Shown here: positions 43,077-51,654 of the stretch, piece by piece | How positions within the stretch are numbered: the first letter of the stretch is position 1 | Layout of the letters: each line of letters begins with the position of its first letter | NCBI RefSeq assembly: GCF_009193175.1 | Contig: NZ_VUKE01000019.1 | Location: 1-64,000 of the forward strand | Direction: 5' to 3' | DNA: 64,000 nucleotides | From: Georgenia ruanii | GTDB lineage: Bacteria; Actinomycetota; Actinomycetes; Actinomycetales; Actinomycetaceae | Notes under the pieces: generated by a model | What the model saw: only the letters and a program-made list of their open reading frames with translations | Told to the model about the DNA's origin: nothing | Database searches by the model: none | Position numbers and translations under genes: made by a program

Positions 43077-44042
43077 TCAGCCCTTGACCGACCCGGCGAG
43101 GAGGCCGCGCACGAAGTACTTCTGCAGCGCGAAGAAGACGATGAGCGGGACGATCATCGACACGAACGCGCCGGAGGTGAGCAGGTGCCAGTCCTGCCCG
43201 CGCGAGCCGGCCATCTCCGACAGCCGCGCCGTCAGCGGCTGGATGGCGTTGTTGCCGCCGGAGAAGGTCAGCCCCACGAGCAGGTCGTTCCACACCCACA
43301 GGAACTGGAAGATCGCGAAGCTGGCGATCGCCGGGACCATGAGCGGCAGCATGATGCGGAAGAACAAGGTCACGTGCCCCGCCCCGTCCACCCGGGCGGC
43401 CTCGACGAGCTCGCGAGGGATCTCGGCCATGAAGTTGTGCAGCAGGAAGATCGCCAGCGGCAGCCCGAACGCCGAGTGCGCCACCCAGATCGCCAGGAAC
43501 GGGAACGCCTCGGCCGCCGCGGTGCCCGAGAAGATCCGCAGCAGCGGGATGAGCGCCATCTGCAGCGGCACGATCTGCAGGGCGAAGACGACGACGAACA
43601 CCGCGTCGCGCCCACGCCACTGCAGCACCGAGAAGCTGTAGGCCGCCATCGTGGCGATGACGAGGGGGATGATCGTCGCCGGCACGGTGATGGTCAGGGA
43701 GTTCATGAAGAAGTTCGCCAGCTGGCCGTTGGAGGCGCGGCCGAACAGCACCGTCTGGTAGTTCTCCGTGGTGAAGGCGGGGTCGGTGATGAACGTCCAC
43801 CACCCGCTGGTGCGGATCTGCCCCTCCGGCCGCACGGAGCTGACGAGCAGCCCGAGCGTGGGCACCGTCCAGACCACGGCCAGCACGATCGCGACGGCCG
43901 AGCCCATCCGGCTGGTGAGCATGGACTTGGTGCGCCCGGCCGCGGAGACGCGCGGCGCCGTCGGCCGCATGGGGTCCGGCAGGCTGGCGAGCGGCGGCTC
44001 CGCCGTCGCGACGGCGGGGTTGGCGGGCGTCGTGCCGCTCAT
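43077..44042 (-). CDS. sugar ABC transporter permease, MalG type
   Basis: A 321-residue CUT1-family permease. A 40-residue cytosolic lead precedes TM1, and six helices are expected. The EAA loop is EIPRELVEAARVDGAGHVTLFFRIMLPLMVPAIASFAIFQFLW, which docks on a shared ATPase. MalG-type proteins end in GLLAGSVKG, as here. Its ATG overlaps the upstream permease stop (ATGA), so the pair is made stoichiometrically. No ATP-binding subunit is encoded nearby; actinobacteria commonly use one multitask ATPase (MsiK type) for such importers. Confidence 0.92.
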   Translation of the reverse strand: MSGTTPANPAVATAEPPLASLPDPMRPTAPRVSAAGRTKSMLTSRMGSAVAIVLAVVWTVPTLGLLVSSVRPEGQIRTSGWWTFITDPAFTTENYQTVLFGRASNGQLANFFMNSLTITVPATIIPLVIATMAAYSFSVLQWRGRDAVFVVVFALQIVPLQMALIPLLRIFSGTAAAEAFPFLAIWVAHSAFGLPLAIFLLHNFMAEIPRELVEAARVDGAGHVTLFFRIMLPLMVPAIASFAIFQFLWVWNDLLVGLTFSGGNNAIQPLTARLSEMAGSRGQDWHLLTSGAFVSMIVPLIVFFALQKYFVRGLLAGSVKG

Positions 44043-45025
44043 GCTCCACGCACCTCCCGGTTCCGCAGCATCTGGCGGACGTTGTAGACGATGATCGGGA
44101 CGACCAGCACGAAGATGACGACGGCGAGCGCCGAGCCGACGCCGTTGTTGCCGAAGGTGAAGGACTGGTCGTACATCTGGTTGGCCAGCACCTGGGTGCC
44201 GAACCGGGCGCCGGTGACGGTGCGGGTGATGTCGAAGATCTTCAGCGTGGCGATGGAGATGGTCGTCAGGACCACCACGAGGGTCGGGCGGATCGACGGC
44301 ACGGTGATGGAGCGGAACATCTGCCAGGAGTTCACCCCGTCGAGCCGGGCCGCCTCGACGATGTCGGCCGGGATCCCCTTGATCGCGGCCGAGAGCAGCA
44401 CCATCGCGAACCCGGCCTGGATCCAGATCATGATGAAGATCAGGAAGAAGGTGTTCCAGGGCCCGTCCTGGAGGTACCGCACCGGCTCGACGCCGAGGCC
44501 GGTGAGGATCGCGTTGAGGAGGCCGATCTGGGTCTGCTCCGCGCCGCGGTACTCGTAGACGAACTTCCAGATGATGCCGGCGCCGACGAAGGAGATCGCC
44601 ATGGGCATGAACAGCAGGGACTTGGCGACCTTCTCGAAGCGCTTGCCGTCGACCAGGATCGCGTAGATCAGCCCGATCGCCGTCGAGACGAGCGGGACGA
44701 GCGTGACCCACCAGAAGGTGTTGACGAAGGACTGGATCGACTCGGGGTTGGTGAAGACCCACTCGTAGTTGGCCAGGCCGACCCAGTTCTGCGACCGGCC
44801 GTCCATGAAGGACATCACCATGGTGCGCACGGCCGGGTAGATCAGCCCGACGCCGAGCAGGAACAGCGCCGGGCCGGCGAACACGAGCAGCGTCCAGGCG
44901 GTGCGGGTGTGGCCGGCGAACCGGTCGGCCAGGCGCGCGACCACCATGAGGGCGGCGACGACGAGGGCGAAGGCGATGACGGCCAGCAGCATCTGGCCGG
45001 TCTTCGAGTAGAGGAAGAAGTCCAT
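44039..45025 (-). CDS. sugar ABC transporter permease, MalF type
   Basis: A 328-residue CUT1-family permease. TM1 is QMLLAVIAFALVVAALMVVARL; the large second segment has TLLVFAGPALFLLGVGLIYPAVRTMVMSFMDG, then NTFWWVTLVPLVSTAIGLIYAILVDG. The EAA loop is IPADIVEAARLDGVNSWQMFRSITVPSIRPTLVVVL. It carries an extra N-terminal helix relative to minimal permeases. AGGGGAG precedes the ATG. It follows the binding-protein gene by about 180 bp that contain two strong hairpins. Confidence 0.92.
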   Translation of the reverse strand: MDFFLYSKTGQMLLAVIAFALVVAALMVVARLADRFAGHTRTAWTLLVFAGPALFLLGVGLIYPAVRTMVMSFMDGRSQNWVGLANYEWVFTNPESIQSFVNTFWWVTLVPLVSTAIGLIYAILVDGKRFEKVAKSLLFMPMAISFVGAGIIWKFVYEYRGAEQTQIGLLNAILTGLGVEPVRYLQDGPWNTFFLIFIMIWIQAGFAMVLLSAAIKGIPADIVEAARLDGVNSWQMFRSITVPSIRPTLVVVLTTISIATLKIFDITRTVTGARFGTQVLANQMYDQSFTFGNNGVGSALAVVIFVLVVPIIVYNVRQMLRNREVRGA

Positions 45026-45054
45026 GCGTGCTCCCCTGCGAGCGGCTGGGCGGC

Positions 45055-45082
45055 GCCCCGAGCGGGATGTCCGCCTCGGGGC
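45055..45082. repeat. hairpin just upstream of the MalF-type gene
   Basis: GCCCCGAG (45055-45062) and CTCGGGGC (45075-45082) form an 8-bp stem with a 12-base loop between the binding-protein and permease genes. It may moderate read-through or stabilise the upstream mRNA. Confidence 0.55.
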
Positions 45083-45133
45083 GGGAACCCCGAGGGGGTG
45101 AGTCTCGGATGCGGAAACCCCGGAGGCGGGTGC

Positions 45134-45176
45134 GCCCGCGCGGGGGTGCGGCCGGTGGCCACTCCCCCGCGCGGGC
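45134..45176. terminator. strong intercistronic hairpin behind the sugar-binding-protein gene
   Basis: A perfect 13-bp GC-rich stem (45134-45146 and 45164-45176) with a 17-base loop lies about 30 bp past the stop of the binding-protein gene and lacks a T tract. In comparable sugar operons such structures keep the binding-protein mRNA abundant relative to the permeases. That role here is inferred. Confidence 0.65.
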
Positions 45177-45206
45177 TGGTCAGCGGGTCAGCTGGTGGTC
45201 AGAAGG

Positions 45207-46577
45207 TCAGCTGGCCGGCCAGGAGGCCTCGATCTGGTCGAGGACCGTCTTGGTGTCGGCGCCGTCGATCCACTGGGTCATCCCGGTCCAGAAGGAGCCG
45301 GCGCCCACCTCGGAGGGCATGAGGTCCGAGCCGTCGAAGCGGGCGACGGCGTCCTTGTCCTGGAGCAGCTCGATCGCCAGGCGCAGCACGTCCGAGGAGG
45401 CGTTGGCCGGGTCGACAGCCTTGTTCGCCGACGTCACGCCGCCGATCTTGACGCGGGTGTTGGCCCAGTCGCCGGAGGACATGTAGGCCTGCACCGCCTG
45501 GGTGGCCTCCTTGTCGTTGAACGCGCCGACGAACTCGCCACCCGTGAGCAGCGGCTTCTCGTCCGCGGTCTTGCCGGGCAGGTAGAACGCGAACGCCTGG
45601 CCCTCGGGGCTGACGTCGGTGCCCTCGGGCCACTGGGCCTCGTAGAAGGAGGCCTGGCGGTGCATGTAGCACTTGCCGTCGAGGATGGGCAGGCCGCCAT
45701 CGTTGAAGGAGGTGGTCGCGATGGACCGGGAGTCGCCGATGCCGCCGTTGACGTAGGCGTCGTTCTTGAGGATCGAGCCGGCCATGTCGGCGGCCGCGAC
45801 GATCTGCGGGTCGTTGAACGGCACCTCGTGGGTGACCCACTTGTCGTACAGGTCGCCGCCGCCCTGGCGCAGGACCATGTCCTCGATCCAGTCGGTGGCC
45901 GGCCAGCCGGTCGCCCCGCCGGACTCGATGCCGGCGCACCACGGCTTCTCGCCGGTGGCGGCGATCTTCTCGGTGAGGCTCATGAGTTCGTCCCAGGTGG
46001 TCGGGACCTCGTAGCCCTTGTCCGCGAAAAGCTTCGGCGAGTACCAGACGAAGGACTTCACCGAGGCCATGAGCGGGGCGGCGTAGAACTTCCCGTCCAC
46101 GGTGCCGTAGGCCTTCCAGTCCTCCGACCAGCCCTCGTCGACGTTCTTCTCGACGGCGTCCGGGGCCTCGACGACGTAGCCGTCCTTGACCATGCGGGCC
46201 AGGAGGCCCGGCTGCGGGAAGATGGCGAGGTCGGGGGCGTTGCCGCCCTCGGCCTGGACGACGACCTGCTGCTCGAACTCGCCCGAGCCGTTGTGGACGA
46301 CGTTGATGCCGGTGCACTCGCTGAAGTCGGTGAAGGTGTCCTGCAGCTGGTCGGCCTCTGCCTCACGGATGGAGGAGAAGAGGTTGACCGTCTCGCCCTT
46401 GAAGCTGCCGTACTGCTCGTAGGCCGCGCAGTCCGTGCCGGCGGCGCTGCTGCTGCCCCCGGTGCCGCCGCCGCCTCCGCCGCCCATGTTGTCGGCCCCG
46501 CAGGCGCTGAGCACCATGGCCATCGCGGCGGCGCTCGCCAGGGTGGCGAGCCCCCGCCGCCTGGTCGTCGTGTTCAT
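45207..46577 (-). CDS. sugar ABC transporter substrate-binding lipoprotein
   Basis: A 456-residue extracellular binding protein (family 1). The signal peptide ends in lipobox LSAC (Cys about 26), followed by a Gly-rich linker. The mature part shows VNLFSSIREAEADQLQDTFTDFSECTGINVVHNGS, APDLAIFPQPGLLARMVKDG, FVWYSPKLFADKGYEVPTTWDELM and a C-terminal VGAGSFWTGMTQWIDGADT, consistent with alpha-glucoside or oligosaccharide binders. The specific sugar cannot be read. It is the first gene of the importer operon. GAGGAG precedes the ATG. Downstream of the stop, CTGACC-containing motifs recur several times. Confidence 0.92.
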   Translation of the reverse strand: MNTTTRRRGLATLASAAAMAMVLSACGADNMGGGGGGGTGGSSSAAGTDCAAYEQYGSFKGETVNLFSSIREAEADQLQDTFTDFSECTGINVVHNGSGEFEQQVVVQAEGGNAPDLAIFPQPGLLARMVKDGYVVEAPDAVEKNVDEGWSEDWKAYGTVDGKFYAAPLMASVKSFVWYSPKLFADKGYEVPTTWDELMSLTEKIAATGEKPWCAGIESGGATGWPATDWIEDMVLRQGGGDLYDKWVTHEVPFNDPQIVAAADMAGSILKNDAYVNGGIGDSRSIATTSFNDGGLPILDGKCYMHRQASFYEAQWPEGTDVSPEGQAFAFYLPGKTADEKPLLTGGEFVGAFNDKEATQAVQAYMSSGDWANTRVKIGGVTSANKAVDPANASSDVLRLAIELLQDKDAVARFDGSDLMPSEVGAGSFWTGMTQWIDGADTKTVLDQIEASWPAS

Positions 46578-46643
46578 GCGAACTCCTCGTCACGTCGTCG
46601 TGTCGAGCGCAGACGCGCTCCCTGCGGTTACCCAACCACTTGT

Positions 46644-46678
46644 CCGGGATCTGAGACCACCATTGTTCCGGATCCCGG
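46644..46678. promoter_or_regulatory. inverted repeat upstream of the sugar importer operon, candidate operator
   Basis: CCGGGATC (46644-46651) and GATCCCGG (46671-46678) form an 8-bp inverted repeat, 67-101 bp upstream of the binding-protein start. Overlapping near-direct repeats TTGTCCGGGATC and TTGTTCCGGATCC add to the impression of a protein-binding site. No regulator gene of the LacI type is adjacent. Confidence 0.45.
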
Positions 46679-46809
46679 CGTAACGATTCAGCAACGGCGC
46701 AACGGAGCCTCCCCGCTCCCGCCGACAGGTCATCTCCTCGGCGAGATGACGGTGCAGCGGCGGCCTGGCGACCGGCGGAGCGCGGCGGCCAGCGCCCCGC
46801 GAGGTGCGC

Positions 46810-46854
46810 GTCAGCGGGTCAGCGGGTCAGCGGGTCAGCGGGTCAGCGGGTCAG
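46810..46854. repeat. 8-bp tandem repeat (5.6 copies) over the HAD-gene stop codon
   Basis: GTCAGCGG is repeated five times plus GTCAG. The minus-strand unit CCGCTGAC carries a TGA, and an 8-bp period puts that TGA in all three frames in turn. The HAD gene's own stop is one of them (46843-46845). Confidence 0.9.
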
Positions 46855-47751
46855 GAGAGCCCGCAGGACCACGGCTGCGCCGTCGTGGAAGACGTCGTCG
46901 GTGACCGCGTCCGCGGCGGCCTGCACCGGGTCGGCCGATCCCCCCATGGCCACCCCGTGCGCGGCCCACCCGAGCATCTCCAGGTCGTTGGACCCGTCGC
47001 CCATGGCCACCGTCGAGCCGGGGTCGATCTCCATGCGCCCGCGGAGCATCTCCAGCGCGCTGGCCTTGGTCACGCCGTCGGGGGAGATGTCGAGCCAGGC
47101 GGTCCAGCCGACGGCGTAGCTCACCCCGTGCAGCCCGACGCGCTGGACCAGGTCGTGGAAGTCCTGCGAGCTCAGCTCCGGGGCGCGCAGCGTCACGCGG
47201 GTGGCCGGGGCCGCGACGAGCTCCTCGAAGTCGACGACCTCGACCTGCCCGGTCAGCTCGCCCATCGGGAACGGGGCGGTCACCTTGAACCCCCGGCCGA
47301 GGTCCTCGACGGCGAACAGCCCGTCGGGCAGCTCCTCGCGCAGCAGCCGCAGCGTCGGGGCGGGGTCGAAGGTGACGACGTCGGCGATCTCGTGGCCGTC
47401 GTCGAGCTCGGGGTCCAGCCGGATGCACACCGCCCCGTTGGAGCACACCGCCCAGCCGCGCTCGAGGCCGAGCTCGGCGGCCACCGGCAGCACGCCCTGG
47501 ACGGACCGGCCGGTGGAGAGGACCACGTGCGCCCCGGCGTCGCGCACCTCGGCGACCGCCTCGCGCACCGCGGGGCTGAGCCCGCCGTCGTGGGTGAGCA
47601 GCGTGCCGTCGATGTCGAGGGCGACCAGCAGCTCCGCCCCCGCCGGCGGCAGCGAGGCGGGCAGCAGGTCGCGCCACCTGGCCGCGCGCGCGGTCAGGGG
47701 CAGCACGCCGTTCGTCGTCGGGCCGTGACCGGCCGACCCGTCCGCCGTCAC
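46843..47751 (-). CDS. HAD-superfamily hydrolase (Cof type)
   Basis: A 302-residue phosphatase. Motif I is [14 protein letters not shown] (catalytic Asp pair, about residue 44), motif II is [11 protein letters not shown], the conserved Lys lies in [13 protein letters not shown], and motif III/IV is [23 protein letters not shown] near 255. The large middle cap puts it in the IIB (Cof-like) group that hydrolyses sugar phosphates or flavin nucleotides. The GTG at 47751 overlaps the serS stop (GTGA). Co-transcription with serS is typical for this neighbourhood in actinobacteria, but no functional link is known. Its 3' end is within an octamer repeat. Confidence 0.9.
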   Translation of the reverse strand: MTADGSAGHGPTTNGVLPLTARAARWRDLLPASLPPAGAELLVALDIDGTLLTHDGGLSPAVREAVAEVRDAGAHVVLSTGRSVQGVLPVAAELGLERGWAVCSNGAVCIRLDPELDDGHEIADVVTFDPAPTLRLLREELPDGLFAVEDLGRGFKVTAPFPMGELTGQVEVVDFEELVAAPATRVTLRAPELSSQDFHDLVQRVGLHGVSYAVGWTAWLDISPDGVTKASALEMLRGRMEIDPGSTVAMGDGSNDLEMLGWAAHGVAMGGSADPVQAAADAVTDDVFHDGAAVVLRALLTR

Positions 47752-49034
47752 CGCGCCGCCGCTCCGGCGGGCTCGAGCACCTCGAGGCCGCCCAGGTAGG
47801 GCCGCAGGCCCTCGGGCACGCGCACCGAGCCGTCCGGCTGCTGGTGGTTCTCGAGGATCGCCACGATCCACCGGGTGGTGGCCAGCGTGCCGTTGAGCGT
47901 GGCCACGGTGCGGGTGTCGCCGTCGGCGGTGCGCTCCCGGATGCCCAGGCGCCGGGCCTGGAAGGTGGTGCAGTTGGAGGTGGAGGTCAGCTCGAGATAA
48001 CGGCTCTGGGTGGGCAGCCACGCCTCGCAGTCGAACTTGCGGGCGGCGGAGGTGCCCAGGTCCCCGGCGGCGGTGTCGATGACCCGGTAGGGCAGCTCGA
48101 CCTTGGCGAGCATCTCCTCCTCCCAGGCGAGCAGCCGCTGGTGCTCCTCGGCCGCCTCCTCCACGGGCACGTAGGAGAACATCTCCACCTTGTTGAACTG
48201 GTGGACGCGGATGATGCCGCGGGTGTCCTTGCCGTGCGAGCCCGCCTCGCGGCGGTAGCACGAGGACCAGCCGGCGTAGCGCAGCGGGCCGGTGGACAGG
48301 TCGAGGATCTCGTCGGCGTGGTAGCCGGCGAGCGCCACCTCCGAGGTCCCGACGAGGTAGAGGTCGTCGGCCTCGAGCCGGTAGATCTCGGCGTCGTGGG
48401 CGACGTCGAAGCCGGTGCCCTGCATGGTCTCGGGGCGCACCAGGGTCGGGGTGATCATCGGTGTGAAGCCGTACCCCACCGCCTGGTCCATCGCGGCGTT
48501 GAGCAGGGCGAGCTCGAGCCGGGCGCCGATGCCGGTGAGGAAGTAGAACCGGGCGCCGGAGACCTTCGCGCCGCGCCGGACGTCGATGGCCCGCAGCCCC
48601 TCGCCGAGGTCGAGGTGGTCCTTGGGCTCGAAGCCCTCGGCGGCGAAGTCGCGCGGGGTGCCGACGTGCTTGAGGACGACGTAGTCGTCCTCCCCGCCCA
48701 CCGGCGCCGCGGGATCGACGACGTTGGGTATGGTGCGGGCGACGGCGTCGAGCGCGCCCTGGGCGTCGCCGGCGGCGGCCTCGGCGGCCTTGACCTGCTC
48801 GGCGAGGTCCTTGGCCCGGGCCAGGACGGCGGGGCGCTCCTCCGGGGAGGCCTTGCCCACGGACTTCGAGACCTGCTTCTGCTCGGCGCGCAGCTCCTCG
48901 AAGGAGGCGAGGGTGGCGCGGCGGCTGGCGTCCGCCTCCAGCAGCTGGTCGACGAGGTGGTCGTCCGCGCCGCGGGCGCGCTGGCTGGCGCGGACCGTCT
49001 CCGGGTCATCACGCAGTGCTCGAAGGTCGATCAT
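47748..49034 (-). CDS. serS: seryl-tRNA synthetase
   Basis: A 428-residue class II aminoacyl-tRNA synthetase. The N-terminal coiled-coil arm (about 30-100) grips the long variable arm of tRNA-Ser. The core has motif 2 ([32 protein letters not shown], about 255-286), the Ser-binding [13 protein letters not shown] region and motif 3 ([20 protein letters not shown]). It charges the two tRNA-Ser isoacceptors that happen to lie 8-9 kb away. The minus-strand TAGGCT (49042-49047) seven bases before the ATG suggests a leaderless mRNA. I saw no T-box or other leader in the 157 bp shared with the kinase gene. Confidence 0.96.
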   Translation of the reverse strand: MIDLRALRDDPETVRASQRARGADDHLVDQLLEADASRRATLASFEELRAEQKQVSKSVGKASPEERPAVLARAKDLAEQVKAAEAAAGDAQGALDAVARTIPNVVDPAAPVGGEDDYVVLKHVGTPRDFAAEGFEPKDHLDLGEGLRAIDVRRGAKVSGARFYFLTGIGARLELALLNAAMDQAVGYGFTPMITPTLVRPETMQGTGFDVAHDAEIYRLEADDLYLVGTSEVALAGYHADEILDLSTGPLRYAGWSSCYRREAGSHGKDTRGIIRVHQFNKVEMFSYVPVEEAAEEHQRLLAWEEEMLAKVELPYRVIDTAAGDLGTSAARKFDCEAWLPTQSRYLELTSTSNCTTFQARRLGIRERTADGDTRTVATLNGTLATTRWIVAILENHQQPDGSVRVPEGLRPYLGGLEVLEPAGAAAR

Positions 49035-49041
49035 GCGTCGA

Positions 49042-49047
49042 AGCCTA
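49042..49047 (-). promoter_or_regulatory. -10 element of serS, leaderless configuration
   Basis: TAGGCT on the minus strand is followed by seven bases and the ATG at 49034. No ribosome-binding site is present. Confidence 0.5.
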
Positions 49048-49072
49048 ATGGGCGCCCCTGCAGCCGCCGCCC

Positions 49073-49183
49073 CGCGACCGTTACCCGGGCGGTGGCGCGG
49101 CCGCCCACCGCGCGCCCGGTGTGATCAGGCCCGCTCCGGGGCGCGCCCCCACGAGGGGCGGATGGAGCCGCGCGACCGTTACC
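49073..49183 (+). repeat. 13-bp direct repeat in the serS-kinase divergent region
   Basis: CGCGACCGTTACC occurs at 49073-49085 and again at 49171-49183, both on the plus strand. The second copy overlaps the start of the kinase gene's -10 element. Confidence 0.7.
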
Positions 49184-49185
49184 TT
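49180..49185 (+). promoter_or_regulatory. -10 element of the diacylglycerol kinase gene, leaderless configuration
   Basis: TACCTT is followed by six bases and the ATG at 49192. Confidence 0.45.
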
Positions 49186-49191
49186 GCCCCT

Positions 49192-50454
49192 ATGACCTGG
49201 GAGGCGTGGGTGGCGGTGGCCGCCCTGACGCTCGCGCTCGTCGCGGTGGCGCTCGGGCTGGCCGCCTGGCGGGCGGTGCGGCGGCGCACGCCGTCGTTCG
49301 CCGAGCCCCGGCTGCCCGAGAAGGCCGCCGACGAGACCCGCAGCGGTCCGCCCGCCGTCGTCTTCAACCCCTCCAAGGGGGACGCCCGGGCGGTGCGCGC
49401 CCTCGTCACCCAGACCGCCACCGACGTCGGCATGCCCGAGCCCCTGTGGTTCGAGACCACCGTGGAGGACCCCGGCCTGGGCCAGACCCGCGAGGCGCTC
49501 GAGCGCGGCGCCTCGGTGGTCATCGCGGCGGGCGGGGACGGCACCGTCCGGGCCGTCGCGGAGGGCCTCGCCGGCACCGGGGTGCCCATGGGCCTGCTGC
49601 CCCTGGGCACGGGCAACCTCTTCGCCCGCAACCTCGACCTGCCGCTGAGCAGCCAGCGGGAGATGGTCGCCACCGCGCTGACCGGGCGCAACCGCGTCGT
49701 CGACCTCGGCTGGCTGCGCACCGAGCCGCTGACCGAGGAGGAGGCCGGGGCGGTGCGCGGCCGGGACGACGCCTCGACCGCCCGCTCCGCCGAGCGCACC
49801 GCGTCCGGGCAGGCCGCCAAGGGCCGCTACCTCGACCCCGCCCACCCCCAGGACCCCGGCCAGCTCGAGGAGGCCGGGGCGGTGCCGCCGGACATCGACG
49901 CCCCGCCGGACGACCCGGACAAGGAGCACGTCTTCCTCGTCATCGGCGGCCTGGGCTTCGACGCCGCGATGGTCGCCGGCGCGGACGAGGACCTCAAGGC
50001 CCGGCTCGGCTGGATCGCCTACTTCGTCGCCGGGGTCAGGCACCTGGCCGGCCGGAAGATCCGGGCGACGGTGGAGCTCGGCGACTCCGTGCAGTCCGGG
50101 CTGATCACCGCGCGCACGATCCTGTTCGCCAACGTCGGGCGCCTGCCCGGCGGCGTCGTCCTCCTCCCCGACGCCCAGATCGACGACGGCTACCTCGACG
50201 TCGCCGTCATCGACACCCGCGGCGGGCTCATCGGGTGGGCGGACCTGCTGCGCAAGGTCACGCTGCAGGGCCTGGGCATCCGCAAGGACCTGCTGCCCTA
50301 CAGCACCGGGTCCATCCGGTTCCGCCGGGCCCAGGAGGTCGTGGTGCGCACCGAGGAGCCCGAGCACGTCCAGGTCGACGGCGACCTCGTCGGGTTCGCG
50401 ACGACGATCTACGCCCGCACGGAGAAGGGCGGCCTGGTCGTCCGGACCGCGTGA
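49192..50454 (+). CDS. diacylglycerol kinase-family lipid kinase
   Basis: A 420-residue protein. A single N-terminal transmembrane helix (VAVAALTLALVAVALGLAAW) anchors a cytosolic DAGK catalytic domain: VVFNPSKGDARAVRALV, the nucleotide loop VVIAAGGDGTVRAVAEGLAGTGVPMGLLPLGTGNLFARNL (about 103-143) and the late VQVDGDLVG segment. An Arg/Asp/Pro-rich insert of about 55 residues (about 190-240) interrupts the domain and is unusual. It phosphorylates diacylglycerol or a related lipid, possibly in phosphatidylinositol or cell-wall lipid metabolism. It is divergent from serS and converges on pheA. Confidence 0.9.
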   Translation: MTWEAWVAVAALTLALVAVALGLAAWRAVRRRTPSFAEPRLPEKAADETRSGPPAVVFNPSKGDARAVRALVTQTATDVGMPEPLWFETTVEDPGLGQTREALERGASVVIAAGGDGTVRAVAEGLAGTGVPMGLLPLGTGNLFARNLDLPLSSQREMVATALTGRNRVVDLGWLRTEPLTEEEAGAVRGRDDASTARSAERTASGQAAKGRYLDPAHPQDPGQLEEAGAVPPDIDAPPDDPDKEHVFLVIGGLGFDAAMVAGADEDLKARLGWIAYFVAGVRHLAGRKIRATVELGDSVQSGLITARTILFANVGRLPGGVVLLPDAQIDDGYLDVAVIDTRGGLIGWADLLRKVTLQGLGIRKDLLPYSTGSIRFRRAQEVVVRTEEPEHVQVDGDLVGFATTIYARTEKGGLVVRTA

Positions 50455-50509
50455 TCGGCGCCGCGCGCCGGCCGCCTCGACCGCGACGGCGCCGCCCCGA
50501 AGCCCCGGC

Positions 50510-51559
50510 TCAGACCGTCCCGCCGGCGAGGAGGTCACGCACCCACTCCCGCGCGGCGCGGAAGTCGGCGTCGTGGGTGCCGGGGCGCAGGTGCGGGCGC
50601 TGGCCGTCGGCGCGCGGGTAGGAGCCGAGGAACCGCACGGTCGGGCACACCCGGTGCAGGCCGATGAGCGTGGCCTGCACCCGCTCCTCGCTCACGTGCC
50701 CCTCGGCGTCGATGGAGAAGGAGTATCGGCCCAGGGAGTCGCCGATGGGCCGGGACTCGATGCGCGAGAGGTTCACCCCGCGGGTGGCGAACTGCTCGAG
50801 CATGCTCAGCAGCGCGCCGGCCTCGTTGTCGGGCAGGTGGACCATGAGGGTGGTCTTGTCCGCCCCGGTGGGCTCGGGCAGGTAGCCGGGCCGGGCGACG
50901 AGGATGAACCGGGTGACGGCGTGGGGGTTGTCGGCCACGCCGTCGGCCAGCACGGGCAGGCCGTACTTCCGCACCGACAGGGGCGAGGCGAGCGCGGCGT
51001 CGAAGCCGGGCGCGTCCTGGTCGCCGGCGAGCAGCGCGACGGCGGCCGCGGTGGACGTGGCCGGCACGTGCACGGCGCCGGGCAGGTGGGCGCCCACCCA
51101 GCCGCGGCACTGGGCCCAGGCGTGCGGGTGGGTGGAGATGCGCCGGACGTGCGCGAGGGTCATCCCCTCCCGGGCGGCCAGCACGAACGCGATCGGCACG
51201 AGCATCTCGCCGACGATGACCAGCGGGGAGCCGGTGGCGAGGCTGTCGAGGGTGACGTTGACGCTGCCCTCCACCGAGTTCTCGATGGGCACGACGGCGA
51301 AGTCGACCTCCCCGCGGCGCACCAGGTCCAACGCGGTCACCACGTCGAGGCACGGGACGAGCTCGGACTCCGTGGGATCGGTCACCTGCAGCAGCGCCGC
51401 CTCGGTGAAGGTGCCCTCCGGGCCGAGGTAGGCGTAGCGGGCCCGGGCGGTGCCGGTCGCGGTGGGCGCCGGCGTCGCCTGGGCCGCGCCGCCGCGCGCC
51501 TCGGGGAGCCCCGCGGGCACCGTGCCGACGCGCTCGACGTCGCCTGCGTCGTCGTGCAT
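50510..51559 (-). CDS. pheA: prephenate dehydratase
   Basis: A 349-residue enzyme that converts prephenate to phenylpyruvate for phenylalanine synthesis. A 40-residue poorly conserved N-terminus precedes the catalytic domain: YAYLGPEGTFTEAAL, FAVVPIENSVEGSVNVTLDSL, STHPHAWAQCRGWV and the active-site triad region NPHAVTRFILVAR. The C-terminal ACT domain (about 238-320) is DKTTLMVHLPDNEAGALLSMLEQFATRGVNLSRIESRP with the ESRP Phe-binding motif, so feedback inhibition by phenylalanine is expected. No chorismate mutase domain is fused. GGAGGACCC precedes the ATG, unlike the leaderless neighbours. Confidence 0.95.
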   Translation of the reverse strand: MHDDAGDVERVGTVPAGLPEARGGAAQATPAPTATGTARARYAYLGPEGTFTEAALLQVTDPTESELVPCLDVVTALDLVRRGEVDFAVVPIENSVEGSVNVTLDSLATGSPLVIVGEMLVPIAFVLAAREGMTLAHVRRISTHPHAWAQCRGWVGAHLPGAVHVPATSTAAAVALLAGDQDAPGFDAALASPLSVRKYGLPVLADGVADNPHAVTRFILVARPGYLPEPTGADKTTLMVHLPDNEAGALLSMLEQFATRGVNLSRIESRPIGDSLGRYSFSIDAEGHVSEERVQATLIGLHRVCPTVRFLGSYPRADGQRPHLRPGTHDADFRAAREWVRDLLAGGTV

Positions 51560-51641
51560 GAGGGTCCTCCTGGTCTCGGATCGCGCCCGAGCCTAGTGCG
51601 GTGCGCGCGGCCCCTCCCCGGCCGGTCCAGCACGTGGCACG

Positions 51642-51647
51642 TAGGCT
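51642..51647 (+). promoter_or_regulatory. -10 element of the membrane-protein gene, leaderless configuration
   Basis: TAGGCT is followed by seven bases and the GTG at 51655, supporting that start over an in-frame GTG at 51601. Confidence 0.45.
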
Positions 51648-51654
51648 TCCGGAC

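Noticed and set aside
49035-49191. T-box or other leader riboswitch ahead of serS
   Set aside because: The spacing suggests a leaderless transcript and no antiterminator or specifier structure was visible.
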